Assembly (NCBI RefSeq): GCF_004138135.1
Contig: NZ_RYFD01000004.1
Location: 88,968-152,967 of the forward strand
Reading direction: 5' to 3'
Origin: Candidatus Oscillochloris fontis
Lineage (GTDB): Bacteria; Chloroflexota; Chloroflexia; Chloroflexales; Chloroflexaceae
DNA length: 64,000 nucleotides
Positions 25,644 to 34,690 of the stretch are shown here, one piece after another (the first letter of the stretch is position 1; each line of letters begins with the position of its first letter). The notes under the pieces were generated by a model. The model made no database searches and was not told the origin of the DNA. It worked only from the letters and a program-made list of their open reading frames with translations. The position numbers and the translations under genes were made by a program.

Positions 25644-26312
25644 CTAATACCCCACCGCTCGCGAAAGGGTCTCACTCGCTGTGAGGAAGATCCGGCTCTG
25701 CGGGGCCACATCGTGTGGCATCGTGCGCAGATCATCAGCCAGTCGGTTGAGATCACTCATGGTGCGCAGCGTGTACCACGGGGGGAGTTGCTCAACCCGT
25801 AGCCCATGGGTCGCCGCCGCAATGCACAGATCATCGGGGGCGGCACCGCTCAGTGGTAGGTTGCGCAACAAGGCCGGGTGCGCCATGCGTAACCCGATCA
25901 GATACCAGTCCCCCTGCTCACCCGATCCGATCACCAGATCAACCCCGTTCTGGAGATGAGTCAAGGTGTCACGCAGTCGCCAAAGTGGCAGGTGTGGCAT
26001 GTCGCCGCCAAAGAGAAGCACTGGCCCGCTTGCGAGTGCCAGTGCTACTTCTTGGGCGAGTGTGGCTTGGCTCATGTTGGGGACATTGGTGATCTCTATC
26101 TCTCCGGTGTAGCGGGTATATTCGGGGAGGAGTGACGTATCATGCACGATCAGGCTGATTGTAGCGTGGTTGATATGTGTTGCTAGTGCAATACTGTCAT
26201 CCAAAAAGGCCGTGTAGAGTTCGACCGCCCGCGTCTGCATGTGCTTGGCGATCTCCGTCGAGGCCGGGCGTACCGTCGGGTCATGGGCGAGGGTGATGAG
26301 TAGGTGTGTCAT
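25644..26312 (-). CDS. DUF2064/TIGR04282-type glycosyltransferase-like protein
   Basis: A 222-residue protein. The central part (VLLFGGDMPHLPLWRLRDTL, VDLVIGSGEQGDWYLIGLR, LRTMSDLNRLADDL) matches the nucleotidyl/glycosyltransferase-A-like family with DUF2064. Some members of that family act in arsenosugar biosynthesis or sit beside radical-SAM proteins. The typical N-terminal Lys-Thr-Arg motif is degenerate here (AKHMQTRAVELYTAFLDD), so the function may differ. No arsenic or radical-SAM gene is near. It stands alone and is divergent from nifJ. Confidence 0.6.
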   Translation of the reverse strand: MTHLLITLAHDPTVRPASTEIAKHMQTRAVELYTAFLDDSIALATHINHATISLIVHDTSLLPEYTRYTGEIEITNVPNMSQATLAQEVALALASGPVLLFGGDMPHLPLWRLRDTLTHLQNGVDLVIGSGEQGDWYLIGLRMAHPALLRNLPLSGAAPDDLCIAAATHGLRVEQLPPWYTLRTMSDLNRLADDLRTMPHDVAPQSRIFLTASETLSRAVGY

Positions 26313-26627
26313 AGCCTCATGGGTCGGCGGTCGTACAAAGACGCCCGACGATTAGTTCGTATCTCGGAGAACTACAATATTTCTCAGCAACATGATGCGT
26401 ATTATAGAGGGGAGGTGTCATAAGAACAAGCCCTTGTGAAAAAACTGTTATGATAGAGGTCTATGCGTCACAGGTGACATAAAGAGATCGCTACTCTCTG
26501 TTGCCTGAGCTTTACTTCGTGTAAACCGGCGCAAATGTATACTGGCCGTATCGGCTACGAGTATGCCTGTTCTTGCCCGCGTAGTCCTTCGACCAACACA
26601 CTAACCGAGGAGATTGAGGAGATCCTG
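26313..26627 (+). promoter_or_regulatory. Divergent intergenic region upstream of nifJ with a small dyad
   Basis: 315 bases without a gene, AT-richer than the surroundings. A TATGAT at 26449-26454 may be a -10 box, but no convincing -35 box lies 16-18 bases upstream. Just downstream is a dyad GTCAC-AG-GTGAC at 26467-26478. The GAGGAG site before the nifJ ATG is at about 26616-26621. Regulation by oxygen or redox is plausible for nifJ, but no known site is matched. Confidence 0.3.
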
Positions 26628-29600
26628 ATGACAAGCGACCAGATCACGCTTGACGGTAACGAAGCCGTTGCCAAAGTGGCCTATATGCTCAGTGAGGTTG
26701 TTGCGATCTATCCGATTACCCCATCCACGCCTATGGGTGAATCGTCTGATGCTTTTGCCGCTGAAGGCAAAACCAACCTCTGGGGTACAGTACCTACCGT
26801 GTACGAGATGCAGTCTGAAGGCGGCGCTGCCGGAGCACTCCACGGTGCAATGCAGACTGGTGCGCTCACTACGACGTTCACCGCTTCCCAGGGTCTGCTC
26901 CTGATGATCCCCAATATGTATAAGATTGCCGGTGAATTGACGCCGACGGTCTTCCATATTGCGGCGCGCGCCCTGGCAGCCCAAGGACTCTCAATCTTTG
27001 GCGATCAGTCCGATGTCATGTCGGTGCGCTCGACCGGTTTCGCCCTGCTGGCGTCGGGTTCGGTGCAAGAGGCTCATGATATGGCCCTGGTTGCCCATGC
27101 GGCGACGCTGGAGAGCCGTGTGCCCTTCCTGCACTTCTTCGATGGCTATCGCACGTCGCACGAAGTGAATAAGATTAGCGAGTTGAGCCACGAGACGATG
27201 CGGGCGATGATTGATGATGAGTTGGTGCGTGCCCACCGCGCTCGTGCCATGAACCCGGATCGCCCGGTGTTGCGCGGTACCTCGCAGAACCCGGATGTCT
27301 ACTTCCAGGGCCGCGAGAGTGTCAACCCCTTCTACAACGCCTGTCCGGGGATCGTCCAGAAGGTGATGGATCGTCTGGCTGGCCTGACCGGGCGCCAGTA
27401 CCGCCTCTTTGATTATGACGGTGCGCCAGATGCCGAGCGTGTGATTGTGGTCATGGGGTCGGGTGGCGAGGCCGTCGCCGAGACGGTCACGTATCTGGCC
27501 GAGCGCGGCGAGAAGGTCGGCGTGATTCGTGTGCGCCTCTATCGCCCCTTTGCCAGCGCGGCTTTCGTGGCGGCGTTGCCGAGCACGGTGCGTGCCGTGG
27601 CGGTGCTCGACCGCACCAAGGAGCCGGGTAGCGCCGGTGAGCCGCTCTTCCTTGATGTGGTCTCGACCCTCGCCGAAAGCTCGCTCAACCCGACGGTCAT
27701 CGGTGGCCGGTATGGCCTCTCCTCCAAGGAGTTCACCCCGGCCATGATCAAGGGTGTCTTTGATGAACTGACCAAGGAGCAGCCCAAGAGTCGCTTCACG
27801 ATTGGTATCAAGGACGATGTGACCAACCTGAGCCTGGAGTATGATCCCACCTTTAGCATTGAGGCGAAGGAGACGGTGCGCTGTGTCTTCTGGGGTCTCG
27901 GTGCCGATGGTACGGTGGGTGCCAACAAGAGCAGTATTAAGATCATCGGCGAGGAGACGCCCAACTATGCCCAGGGCTACTTCGTCTATGACTCGAAGAA
28001 GTCGGGTTCGATTACGACCTCGCACCTGCGCTTTGGCCCGCATCCCATCCGTGCTCCCTACTTGATCGGGCATGCTCAGGCCGATTTTGTCGCCTGCCAC
28101 CAGTTCTCGTTCCTTGAGCGCGTGGATCTGCTCTCCTTCTCACGCCCCGGTAGCATCTTCTTGCTCAACAGCCCCTATGGCCCGGATAAGGTCTGGGAGA
28201 ATATTCCCGTTGAATTGCGCCAGGGTATCCGTGAGAAGAAGTTGCGTTTCTATGTGATTGACGCGACGGCTGTGGCCCGTGCCACCGGCATGGGCAACCG
28301 TATCAATACGGTGATGCAGACCTGCTTCTTCGCGATCAGTGGCGTCCTCCCGCGTGAAGAGGCGATTGCCGCGATTAAGGATAGCATCAAGAAGACCTAT
28401 GGCCGCCGTGGCGATGAGGTGGTGGCGCGGAACTTCCAGGCTGTTGATCAGACGTTGGCGAACCTCTATGAGGTTGCTATTCCAGAGTCGGATGCGGCGG
28501 ATTATGCCTACCACATGCTGCCTCCGGTGACGCCCAATGCGCCCGCGTTTGTCAAGGATGTGCTGGGAACGATCATCTCCGGGCGCGGCGATGATCTGCC
28601 GGTGAGCAAAATGCCTTTCGATGGCACCTATCCCACCGCAACCACTCAGTGGGAGAAGCGCAATCTTGCGCTGGAGATCCCGGTTTGGGATGAGAAGCTC
28701 TGTATCCAGTGCGGCAAGTGCGCCTTCGTCTGTCCGCACGCTGTCATCCGCAGCAAGGTCTACCAGCCCGATGCGCTTGCAGGTGCCCCCGAAACCTTCA
28801 AGAGCGTTGATGCACGCTTCAAGGAACTGCCCGGCCAGCGCTATACGCTCCAGGTTAGCCCCGAAGACTGCACCGGCTGTACGTTGTGTGTCGAGGTCTG
28901 CCCGGTCAAGGATAAGACCCAGGCCGGACGCAAGGCGCTCAACATGGCGGAGCAGCCTCCGCTGCGCGCGAGTGAGTCGGCTAACTGGGACTTCTTCCTC
29001 ACCCTGCCGGAGGTAGATCGTACCCAGATCAGCTTCAACTCGATCAAGAACTCGCAGTTGCTCCAGCCGCTCTTTGAGTTCTCCGGTGCCTGTGCCGGTT
29101 GTGGTGAGACCCCCTACGTCAAGCTGGTTAGCCAGCTCTATGGCGACCGGGCGGTGGTTGCGAATGCCACCGGCTGCTCCTCGATCTATGGTGGTAACCT
29201 GCCCACCACGCCGTGGGCGGTGAATGCCGATGGGCGCGGGCCGACTTGGTCCAACTCGCTCTTCGAGGATAACGCCGAGTTTGGTCTGGGCATGCGCCTC
29301 AGCATTGACAAGCAGACCGAGTTTGCGCTCGAACTGCTGCCGCAGTTGGCCGAGATCGTCGGCAGTGATCTGGTTGATGCGCTCACCAACGCCGACCAGA
29401 GCAACGAGACGGGGATCGCGGCCCAGCGCGAGCGGGTCGCCCTGCTCAAGCAGCGTCTCAACGCGGTGAGCGATGGCCCCATGCTCAACCGGGTCAAGGA
29501 TCTGCTGGCAATTGCCGATGTGCTCGTCAAGCGCAGCGTCTGGATCATGGGTGGTGACGGCTGGGCCTACGACATTGGGTACGGTGGTCTCGACCACGTC

Positions 29601-30176
29601 CTGGCGTCGCAGCGCAACGTCAACATCCTCGTGCTGGACACCGAGGTCTACTCGAACACGGGTGGCCAGGCCAGCAAGAGCACCCCACGCGCCGCCGTCG
29701 CCAAGTTTGCCGCTAAGGGCAAGGTGACGCCGAAGAAGGATCTGGGCTTGATCGCCATGTCCTACGGCAGCGTCTATGTGGCGCGCATTGCGATGGGTTA
29801 CGACGACGTGCAGACCCTGCGCGCCATCCAAGAGGCCGAGGCGTTTGATGGGGTCTCGCTGATCATCGCCTACAGCCACTGTATTGCCCACGGCATTGAT
29901 ATGCGCAAGGGCTTGGATCAGCAGAAGCTGGCGGTGCAGAGTGGTATGTGGACGCTCTACCGCTACAACCCAGATCTGATTGAGCAGGGCAAGCACCCGC
30001 TGATCATCGACTCCAAGCCGCCCACGATCAACCCGTCGCAGTACATCGCTGGTGAGGGGCGCTTCCAGATGCTCATCAACAGCGACCCGCAGCGTGCTGC
30101 GGCGCTCATGGACAAGACGGCTGAGTTGAACAAGGCGCAGTTTGCCCACTTGGAGAATCTCTCCAAGATTGACTAG
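26628..30176 (+). CDS. nifJ: Pyruvate:ferredoxin (flavodoxin) oxidoreductase
   Basis: A single-chain enzyme of 1182 residues that reversibly converts pyruvate, CoA and oxidised ferredoxin to acetyl-CoA and CO2. The N-terminal domains contain VVAIYPITPSTPMGESSD. Two ferredoxin-type 4Fe-4S motifs near residues 690-770 are CIQCGKCAFVCP and CTGCTLCVEVCP. The third cluster region is GACAGCGETPY, and the thiamine diphosphate site is GDGWAYDIGYGGLDHVL with DTEVYSNTGGQASKS. Length and domain order are those of NifJ/Por. The frame is open from 26535, but ATG 26628 has a GAGGAG site and gives the usual start. In a phototroph it can serve reductive CO2 fixation, fermentation or nitrogenase electron supply; which one is not shown. 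Confidence 0.96.
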   Translation: MTSDQITLDGNEAVAKVAYMLSEVVAIYPITPSTPMGESSDAFAAEGKTNLWGTVPTVYEMQSEGGAAGALHGAMQTGALTTTFTASQGLLLMIPNMYKIAGELTPTVFHIAARALAAQGLSIFGDQSDVMSVRSTGFALLASGSVQEAHDMALVAHAATLESRVPFLHFFDGYRTSHEVNKISELSHETMRAMIDDELVRAHRARAMNPDRPVLRGTSQNPDVYFQGRESVNPFYNACPGIVQKVMDRLAGLTGRQYRLFDYDGAPDAERVIVVMGSGGEAVAETVTYLAERGEKVGVIRVRLYRPFASAAFVAALPSTVRAVAVLDRTKEPGSAGEPLFLDVVSTLAESSLNPTVIGGRYGLSSKEFTPAMIKGVFDELTKEQPKSRFTIGIKDDVTNLSLEYDPTFSIEAKETVRCVFWGLGADGTVGANKSSIKIIGEETPNYAQGYFVYDSKKSGSITTSHLRFGPHPIRAPYLIGHAQADFVACHQFSFLERVDLLSFSRPGSIFLLNSPYGPDKVWENIPVELRQGIREKKLRFYVIDATAVARATGMGNRINTVMQTCFFAISGVLPREEAIAAIKDSIKKTYGRRGDEVVARNFQAVDQTLANLYEVAIPESDAADYAYHMLPPVTPNAPAFVKDVLGTIISGRGDDLPVSKMPFDGTYPTATTQWEKRNLALEIPVWDEKLCIQCGKCAFVCPHAVIRSKVYQPDALAGAPETFKSVDARFKELPGQRYTLQVSPEDCTGCTLCVEVCPVKDKTQAGRKALNMAEQPPLRASESANWDFFLTLPEVDRTQISFNSIKNSQLLQPLFEFSGACAGCGETPYVKLVSQLYGDRAVVANATGCSSIYGGNLPTTPWAVNADGRGPTWSNSLFEDNAEFGLGMRLSIDKQTEFALELLPQLAEIVGSDLVDALTNADQSNETGIAAQRERVALLKQRLNAVSDGPMLNRVKDLLAIADVLVKRSVWIMGGDGWAYDIGYGGLDHVLASQRNVNILVLDTEVYSNTGGQASKSTPRAAVAKFAAKGKVTPKKDLGLIAMSYGSVYVARIAMGYDDVQTLRAIQEAEAFDGVSLIIAYSHCIAHGIDMRKGLDQQKLAVQSGMWTLYRYNPDLIEQGKHPLIIDSKPPTINPSQYIAGEGRFQMLINSDPQRAAALMDKTAELNKAQFAHLENLSKID

Positions 30177-30206
30177 GAGCGCATCGCGATGCGCCCCAAA
30201 TCCCAT

Positions 30207-30251
30207 GTTGTGGTATGGATTGGCGGTTATGTCGCCAATCCATACCACAAC
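30207..30251. repeat. 19-bp perfect inverted repeat downstream of nifJ
   Basis: The arms 30207-30225 and 30233-30251 (GTTGTGGTATGGATTGGCG and its complement) enclose a 7-base loop. A short GC palindrome at about 30179-30195 (GCGCATCGCGATGCGC) lies just upstream. Together they could end the nifJ transcript. Confidence 0.75.
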
Positions 30252-30269
30252 CGAGATCTCTACCGGAGT

Positions 30270-30447
30270 GGGCGTAGCCCCTACGGGATGATCTTGTAGG
30301 GGCGAAGCATCGCCCTCCAACCCAGTTTGTGTGCCCCTACCACATGGTGGGCGTAGCCCCTACGGGATGATCTTGTAGGGGCGAAGCATCGCCCTCCAAC
30401 CCAGTTTGTGTGCCCCTGCCACATGGTGGGCGATGCTTCGCCCCTAC
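30270..30447. repeat. 79-bp direct repeat made of GTAGGGGCGAAGCATCGCC-family elements
   Basis: Two direct copies, 30270-30348 and 30349-30427, differ at only about one position (CCCCTAC against CCCCTGC). They are followed by a further end module GGGCGATGCTTCGCCCCTAC (30428-30447). Each unit holds the outward end GTAGGGGCGAAGCATCGCCC and the inner CCAACCCAGTTTGTGTGCCC. It is the only compound copy of the family in the window and points to recent tandem duplication. It lies between nifJ and the dihydroorotate-dehydrogenase-like gene. Confidence 0.9.
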
Positions 30448-30473
30448 TACAGACCGCAACCTGAAAGGAATCA

Positions 30474-31535
30474 ATGATGATCGACCTGAGCACTAGCTAC
30501 TTGGGCCTGTCGCTGAAAACGCCGATAGTCGCGGCTGCGTCGCCCCTGTCCCACCACCCGGATGTAGTTCAGCGTTTAGAGGAAGCGGGCGTGTCGGCTG
30601 TAGTGATGTATTCGCTCTTCGAGGAGCAGATTATCCGTACCAGCCTCGAATTGGATTATTTACTAACCCATGGCTCGGAGAGTTTTGCTGAGGCGCTCAA
30701 CTATCTGCCCGACCACGGCAAGTATAGTGTTGGCCCTGAGCGCTACATTGAGCAGATCCACGAACTGAAGCGCAAAGCGACCATCCCGGTGATCGGGAGC
30801 CTGAACGGCATTTCGCCGGGGGGCTGGATTCACTACGCACGCCTGATCGAAGAGGCGGGGGCCGATGCGCTCGAACTGAATATCTACAACATCCCGACTG
30901 ATCCCAAGATCAGTGGTGCGGATCTGGAGCAGAGCTATGTCGATCTGGTGCGCAACATCCGCGCCGAGATCCAGATCCCGCTGGCCGTGAAACTCAGCCC
31001 CTATTTCAGCTCGCTCCCCAACCTTGCGTGGCGGCTCATGGAGGCTGGAGCGCAGTCGTTGGTGCTCTTCAATCGCTTCTACCAGCCCGATTTCGACTTG
31101 GAGAAGTTGGAAGTTGTGCCCAACCTCCAGTTGAGTAGCTCAAGCGAACTGCGGGTGCCGTTACGCTGGGTGGCGCTGCTCTACGGGCGGGTTCCGGTTG
31201 ATCTGGCGATCACCAGTGGGGTTCATACGGCTGAGGATGTACTCAAGGCGATGATGGCCGGGGCCAAGGTGACGATGCTCGCCTCGGCACTGCTCAAGAC
31301 CAACACCCCCGATGCCTATGTGCGCCAGTTGATTACTGATCTGCAAGCCTGGATGACCGAGCGCGAGTATGAGTCGATCACCCAGATGCAGGGCAGCATG
31401 GCCCAGCGGGCCGTTGCGCAGCCGGGTGCCTACGAGCGCGCTAACTATATGAAGGTGCTCAACTCCTACCCCGATACCGGCCCGGTGATCCCCGATATTA
31501 CGCTTCAGGCGGGGATGCTCTATCCGGTGGATTAG
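30474..31535 (+). CDS. Dihydroorotate dehydrogenase-like flavoprotein
   Basis: A 353-residue TIM-barrel flavoprotein. [66 protein letters not shown] and a C-terminal phosphate-binding stretch ([19 protein letters not shown]) match the PyrD/PreA superfamily. In relatives the position corresponding to ELNIYNIP is ELNVSCPN; here the pattern is altered. The protein therefore belongs to the 'dihydroorotate dehydrogenase-like' group, of unproven substrate, rather than to true PyrD. Genes of this group are often placed beside nifJ, as here, so it may accept electrons from or give them to ferredoxin; this is inference. Confidence 0.85.
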   Translation: MMIDLSTSYLGLSLKTPIVAAASPLSHHPDVVQRLEEAGVSAVVMYSLFEEQIIRTSLELDYLLTHGSESFAEALNYLPDHGKYSVGPERYIEQIHELKRKATIPVIGSLNGISPGGWIHYARLIEEAGADALELNIYNIPTDPKISGADLEQSYVDLVRNIRAEIQIPLAVKLSPYFSSLPNLAWRLMEAGAQSLVLFNRFYQPDFDLEKLEVVPNLQLSSSSELRVPLRWVALLYGRVPVDLAITSGVHTAEDVLKAMMAGAKVTMLASALLKTNTPDAYVRQLITDLQAWMTEREYESITQMQGSMAQRAVAQPGAYERANYMKVLNSYPDTGPVIPDITLQAGMLYPVD

Positions 31536-31552
31536 GGGTTTTGTTGGGGGCG

Positions 31553-31740
31553 GTAGGTAGAGACGCAAGATATTGCGTCTCTACCTACCGGCCCGTGCGT
31601 CTCTACCTACCGGCCCGTGCGTCTCTACCTACCGGCCCGTGCGTCTCTCCTACCGGCCCGTGCGTCTCTACCTACCGGCCCGTGCGTCTCTACCTACCGG
31701 CCCGTGCGTCTCTACCTACCGGCCCGTGCGTCTCTACTCC
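31553..31740. repeat. Palindrome followed by seven 22-bp tandem repeats
   Basis: A GTAGAGACGCAA/TTGCGTCTCTAC palindrome (31553-31588) is followed by seven tandem copies of CTACCGGCCCGTGCGTCTCTAC-like units. The period is 22 bases; one copy is 20. The unit is one arm of the palindrome plus CCTACCGGCCCGTG. The array ends within the stop codon region of the small gene on the minus strand. It is not a CRISPR array, because no variable spacers separate the units. Confidence 0.9.
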
Positions 31741-32021
31741 CCCTCCGGCATATTGCCGGTCATCTCATACTCGACGAGCGCTACCAAGGCGCGCTCCAGA
31801 TCATAGTAGTAAACCTCAGCCGCCCAGCAATCGCTCGAATCATCCCGGCAGCAATAGATCTCAATCTCCATCTCGGCAGCATCAACTGGGCGTGCTATCG
31901 CCATCCAGCGATCCGCGCAGCGCAACAATGTCCCACTCCGCAGCAACCGACGAAACCGCTCGGCTCCCGCCGCACTCAAGATCTCACCGGGTTCCACCTC
32001 GGCATGTGAAGTGCTCGCCAT
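31734..32021 (-). CDS. Small acidic protein of unknown function
   Basis: A 95-residue protein, not recognised. It has a helical N-terminal half (AERFRRLLRSGTLLRCADRW) and a beta-like centre with an acidic stretch (EMEIEIYCCRDDSSDCW). YYYDLERALVALVEYE comes near the end. Three cysteines occur, but no zinc-ribbon spacing. Its stop codon lies at the edge of the 22-base repeat array. It follows the citrate synthase gene by 129 bases on the same strand and may be its distal operon partner or independent. Confidence 0.55.
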   Translation of the reverse strand: MASTSHAEVEPGEILSAAGAERFRRLLRSGTLLRCADRWMAIARPVDAAEMEIEIYCCRDDSSDCWAAEVYYYDLERALVALVEYEMTGNMPEGE

Positions 32022-32150
32022 GCCTTGCTCCTTCCCCGTTTGCTATCGGTTCTGGCTTCTGTGTGCGCTAATTATAGTGGAAGATGCCGGATGACATATC
32101 ATGCAATAGGGGGCGTAGAGGTGCAACATTTTGCGCCTCTACGCAGGCGA

Positions 32151-33293
32151 TCATCCCCGCGCCTCAATTGGCACGAAGGCACGCGGCGCGGGGCCAATAT
32201 AGGCGGCTTCGGGGCGCACGAGGCGCGGTACGTCGAGTTGTTCGCGGATGTGGCCGATCCAGCCCGGCATGCGTGCAATCGCAAACGCTAAGGTGAAGGC
32301 GTCGGTGGGTAATCCCAACTGGAAGAGGAGCGGCGCACTGTAGAACTCGACGTTCGGGTAGAGTTTGCGTGCCTGGAAGTGGGGATGGTTGAGGATGTAC
32401 CCGGCTACCGCTTCGGCGACATCGTGCGGGCGGCTGTCTACGCCGGGGCGCGCCGCTAGAATGTCGGAGTGCTGGCGCATGTGGCGGACCCGTGGGTCCT
32501 CGGTCTTGTAGATGCGGTGCCCCACGCCCATCAGTCGCGCTTTACGCTGGAGCAGATCGTCAATGTAGCCCGGTACATTGCACGGATCGCCAATCGCCAG
32601 AAAGGTGCGCATGGCATGCTCGTTGGCTCCGCCGTGCGCTGTGCCCTTGAGTGCCGCTAACGCCGCACTGATCGCGGTGTAGAGATCGTTCTGCGCACTC
32701 GTGACCATCCGCGCCACAAAGGTCGAGACGTTCAGGCCATGCTCGGCGAGCAATACCAAGTAGGTATTGAAGGCCGCCTCCTCTTCAGGGCTGGGTCGTT
32801 TGCCATTCAAGGTATGCAGAAAGGCCGCCGCATGCCCCATATCTGCATCGAGCGCGACTGTGGGGTGCCCCGCCCGTAGTCGCAGGTAGGTTGCCACAAG
32901 GATGGGCAGTTTGGCGGTGAGTCGCAACCCATCGTTGAAGAGCGTCGTCGGCTTCATCACTGCGGGGCGGTGCAATCCGGCCAACAGGCTCACCGCCGCA
33001 CGCATTACATCCATCGGGTGGCCGTTGCGCGGCAGCTTGCGCAGCAGATCAATCTCACTGGCACTCAGCATACGGGCCATCGCCAGCTCGGTGCGCAACT
33101 GCGCCAGTTGGCTCGTGGTTGGCAACTCGCCCCACCAGAGCAGGTGCAGCACCTCTTCCCAACTGGCATGATCGGCCAGATCGTGCAGATCATAGCCACA
33201 GAAACTCAAACGTCCGGCATCTCCATCTATCTGGCCAAGCTGGCTCAGGGCGACGATGGTTCCATCGAGGCCCAGACTGGGGTAACGCTCCAT
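32151..33293 (-). CDS. Citrate synthase family protein
   Basis: The enzyme condenses oxaloacetate and acetyl-CoA (or propionyl-CoA in methylcitrate synthases). It is 380 residues, the short bacterial/archaeal type. Seen: GTAHGGANEHAMRTF with the first active-site histidine, GVGHRIYKTEDPRVRHM with the second, and FALAF-like end AFTLAFAIARMPGWIGHIRE. The position of the catalytic aspartate, NVDFYS in most members, reads NVEFYS here, a conservative Asp-to-Glu change known in a subset of the family. It forms a probable operon with glcF (28 bases upstream). The choice between citrate and methylcitrate activity is open. Confidence 0.88.
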   Translation of the reverse strand: MERYPSLGLDGTIVALSQLGQIDGDAGRLSFCGYDLHDLADHASWEEVLHLLWWGELPTTSQLAQLRTELAMARMLSASEIDLLRKLPRNGHPMDVMRAAVSLLAGLHRPAVMKPTTLFNDGLRLTAKLPILVATYLRLRAGHPTVALDADMGHAAAFLHTLNGKRPSPEEEAAFNTYLVLLAEHGLNVSTFVARMVTSAQNDLYTAISAALAALKGTAHGGANEHAMRTFLAIGDPCNVPGYIDDLLQRKARLMGVGHRIYKTEDPRVRHMRQHSDILAARPGVDSRPHDVAEAVAGYILNHPHFQARKLYPNVEFYSAPLLFQLGLPTDAFTLAFAIARMPGWIGHIREQLDVPRLVRPEAAYIGPAPRAFVPIEARG

Positions 33294-33321
33294 GTCATTC
33301 CTTCAAGTACGGGCGCAGCAT

Positions 33322-34665
33322 CTATTCCTGGATGTATGCTGCATCGAGCAATTCTACAATATAGTGTACCTGCACGTGCTCCCCCCGGCGTTGCAGTTCG
33401 CCCACGATCTGCAAGGCACAACCCGGGTTGGCCGTGGCGATCACCCGCGCCCCCGTGCTGAGCGCGTTGCGCACTTTGCGCACCCCCAGCGCTGCCGCCA
33501 TCTCCGGCTGGGTGATGTTGTAGACTCCCGCACTCCCGCAGCAGAGTGCGCTCTCCGCCATCTCGATCAGTTCGAGTCCTGGGATGGCCTGCAACAAGTT
33601 GCGCGGCTGCCCACTGATGCGCTGGGCATGCGCGAGGTGGCATGGCTCCTGGTAGGTGACGCGCAGGTTGAGTGGCCTGAGGTCGCGGGTGTTGAGTTCG
33701 ATCCCCGCCAAAAACTCGTGGACATCCTTCACCATAGCGACAAATGCCTCGGCGCGCACATACCACTCTGGGTCGTCGTGGAGGAGATGGGCATACTCCT
33801 TCATCGTACTGCCACAACCCGCCGCATTAACGATGATCGCGTCCACCCCCAGCCCACTGAAGGCGGCGATGTTGCGGCGCGCCAACGCCCGCCCCCCGTC
33901 CAGATCGCCGCCGTGGGTGTGGAGCGCCCCGCAGCAGCCCTGATCGGGCGGCAGGATCACCTCACAGCCATTCTTCTGCAACACGCGGATAGTCGCGGCA
34001 TGCACATGGCTGAAGGCGCTACTCATGATACACCCAGTCAGCAGGGCCACGCTGTAGCGCCGGGGGCCATCGGCGGGGTAGATTTGCCCCATGGGGACGG
34101 TTGCTTGCCCGCTGAGCGTCGGTAGCAGTCTCTCAGTCTCTGCGAGGCCGAGGAGATGGAGTGCGCCGCTACGGCGGGCGAGCCACTGTATCCCACTCTG
34201 CTGATAGAGTGCCATACTAGTCGCAAAGCCCCGGAAGAGGCGCATGTCGTTGAAGAGCGCCCCGAAGACGGCCCCGCGCAGGGCGCGTTGCCAGAGCGGG
34301 CGGGCCGGGAGTGCAGGCGGCGGCGCGTGGCGCGCCTGCTCGATCTGGGCGCGGCTGGCTTCGAGAATGAGACCATACTGCACCCCCGAAGGGCATGCTG
34401 CCTCACAGGCGCGGCAGTTCAGGCACAGGCTCATCTGCTCCTGAAAGACGGCGCTCTCCAGACCAATCCGCCCCTCATCTACTGCCTTCATCAGGTAGAT
34501 CCGCCCGCGTGGCGAGGCTGTCTCCAACCCTGTCTCGCGGTAGGTCGGGCATGCTGAGAGGCATAGCCCACAGTGGACACATGTATTGATGATCTCGGAA
34601 CTGGGCCGATCTTGGTTGCTGAACGGGATCAGCGGGATGGCTGGCTGATCAACGGCAGTGCTCAC
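33322..34665 (-). CDS. glcF: Glycolate oxidase iron-sulfur subunit GlcF
   Basis: A 447-residue protein. Two 4Fe-4S motifs at the N-terminus (CVHCGLCLSACPTYRETG and CLNCRACEAACPSGVQYG) are followed by two CCG domains (GCCGALHTHGGDLDGG and CCGSAGVYN near 390). This is the GlcF subunit, which passes electrons from glycolate oxidation to the quinone pool. GlcD and GlcE are not next to it, so they must be encoded elsewhere or the protein serves another lactate/glycolate-type dehydrogenase. In Chloroflexales glycolate arises from photorespiration-like reactions or from the glyoxylate of the 3-hydroxypropionate bi-cycle, which makes pairing with a citrate synthase gene reasonable. Confidence 0.9.
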   Translation of the reverse strand: MSTAVDQPAIPLIPFSNQDRPSSEIINTCVHCGLCLSACPTYRETGLETASPRGRIYLMKAVDEGRIGLESAVFQEQMSLCLNCRACEAACPSGVQYGLILEASRAQIEQARHAPPPALPARPLWQRALRGAVFGALFNDMRLFRGFATSMALYQQSGIQWLARRSGALHLLGLAETERLLPTLSGQATVPMGQIYPADGPRRYSVALLTGCIMSSAFSHVHAATIRVLQKNGCEVILPPDQGCCGALHTHGGDLDGGRALARRNIAAFSGLGVDAIIVNAAGCGSTMKEYAHLLHDDPEWYVRAEAFVAMVKDVHEFLAGIELNTRDLRPLNLRVTYQEPCHLAHAQRISGQPRNLLQAIPGLELIEMAESALCCGSAGVYNITQPEMAAALGVRKVRNALSTGARVIATANPGCALQIVGELQRRGEHVQVHYIVELLDAAYIQE

Positions 34666-34690
34666 AGCGGCGCTCCTTCTTACTAACAGA

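Noticed and set aside
28140..30320. 726-residue minus-strand frame
   Set aside because: It is antisense to nifJ, whose protein is clearly recognisable. GC-rich codon bias leaves this frame open.
31584..31740. CRISPR array
   Set aside because: The units follow each other directly with a 22-base period and there are no spacers. No cas gene is present.
31541..32071. Plus-strand frames of 77-176 residues with repeated RLYLPARAS
   Set aside because: They are translations of the 22-base tandem repeat and of the antisense of the small gene at 31734.
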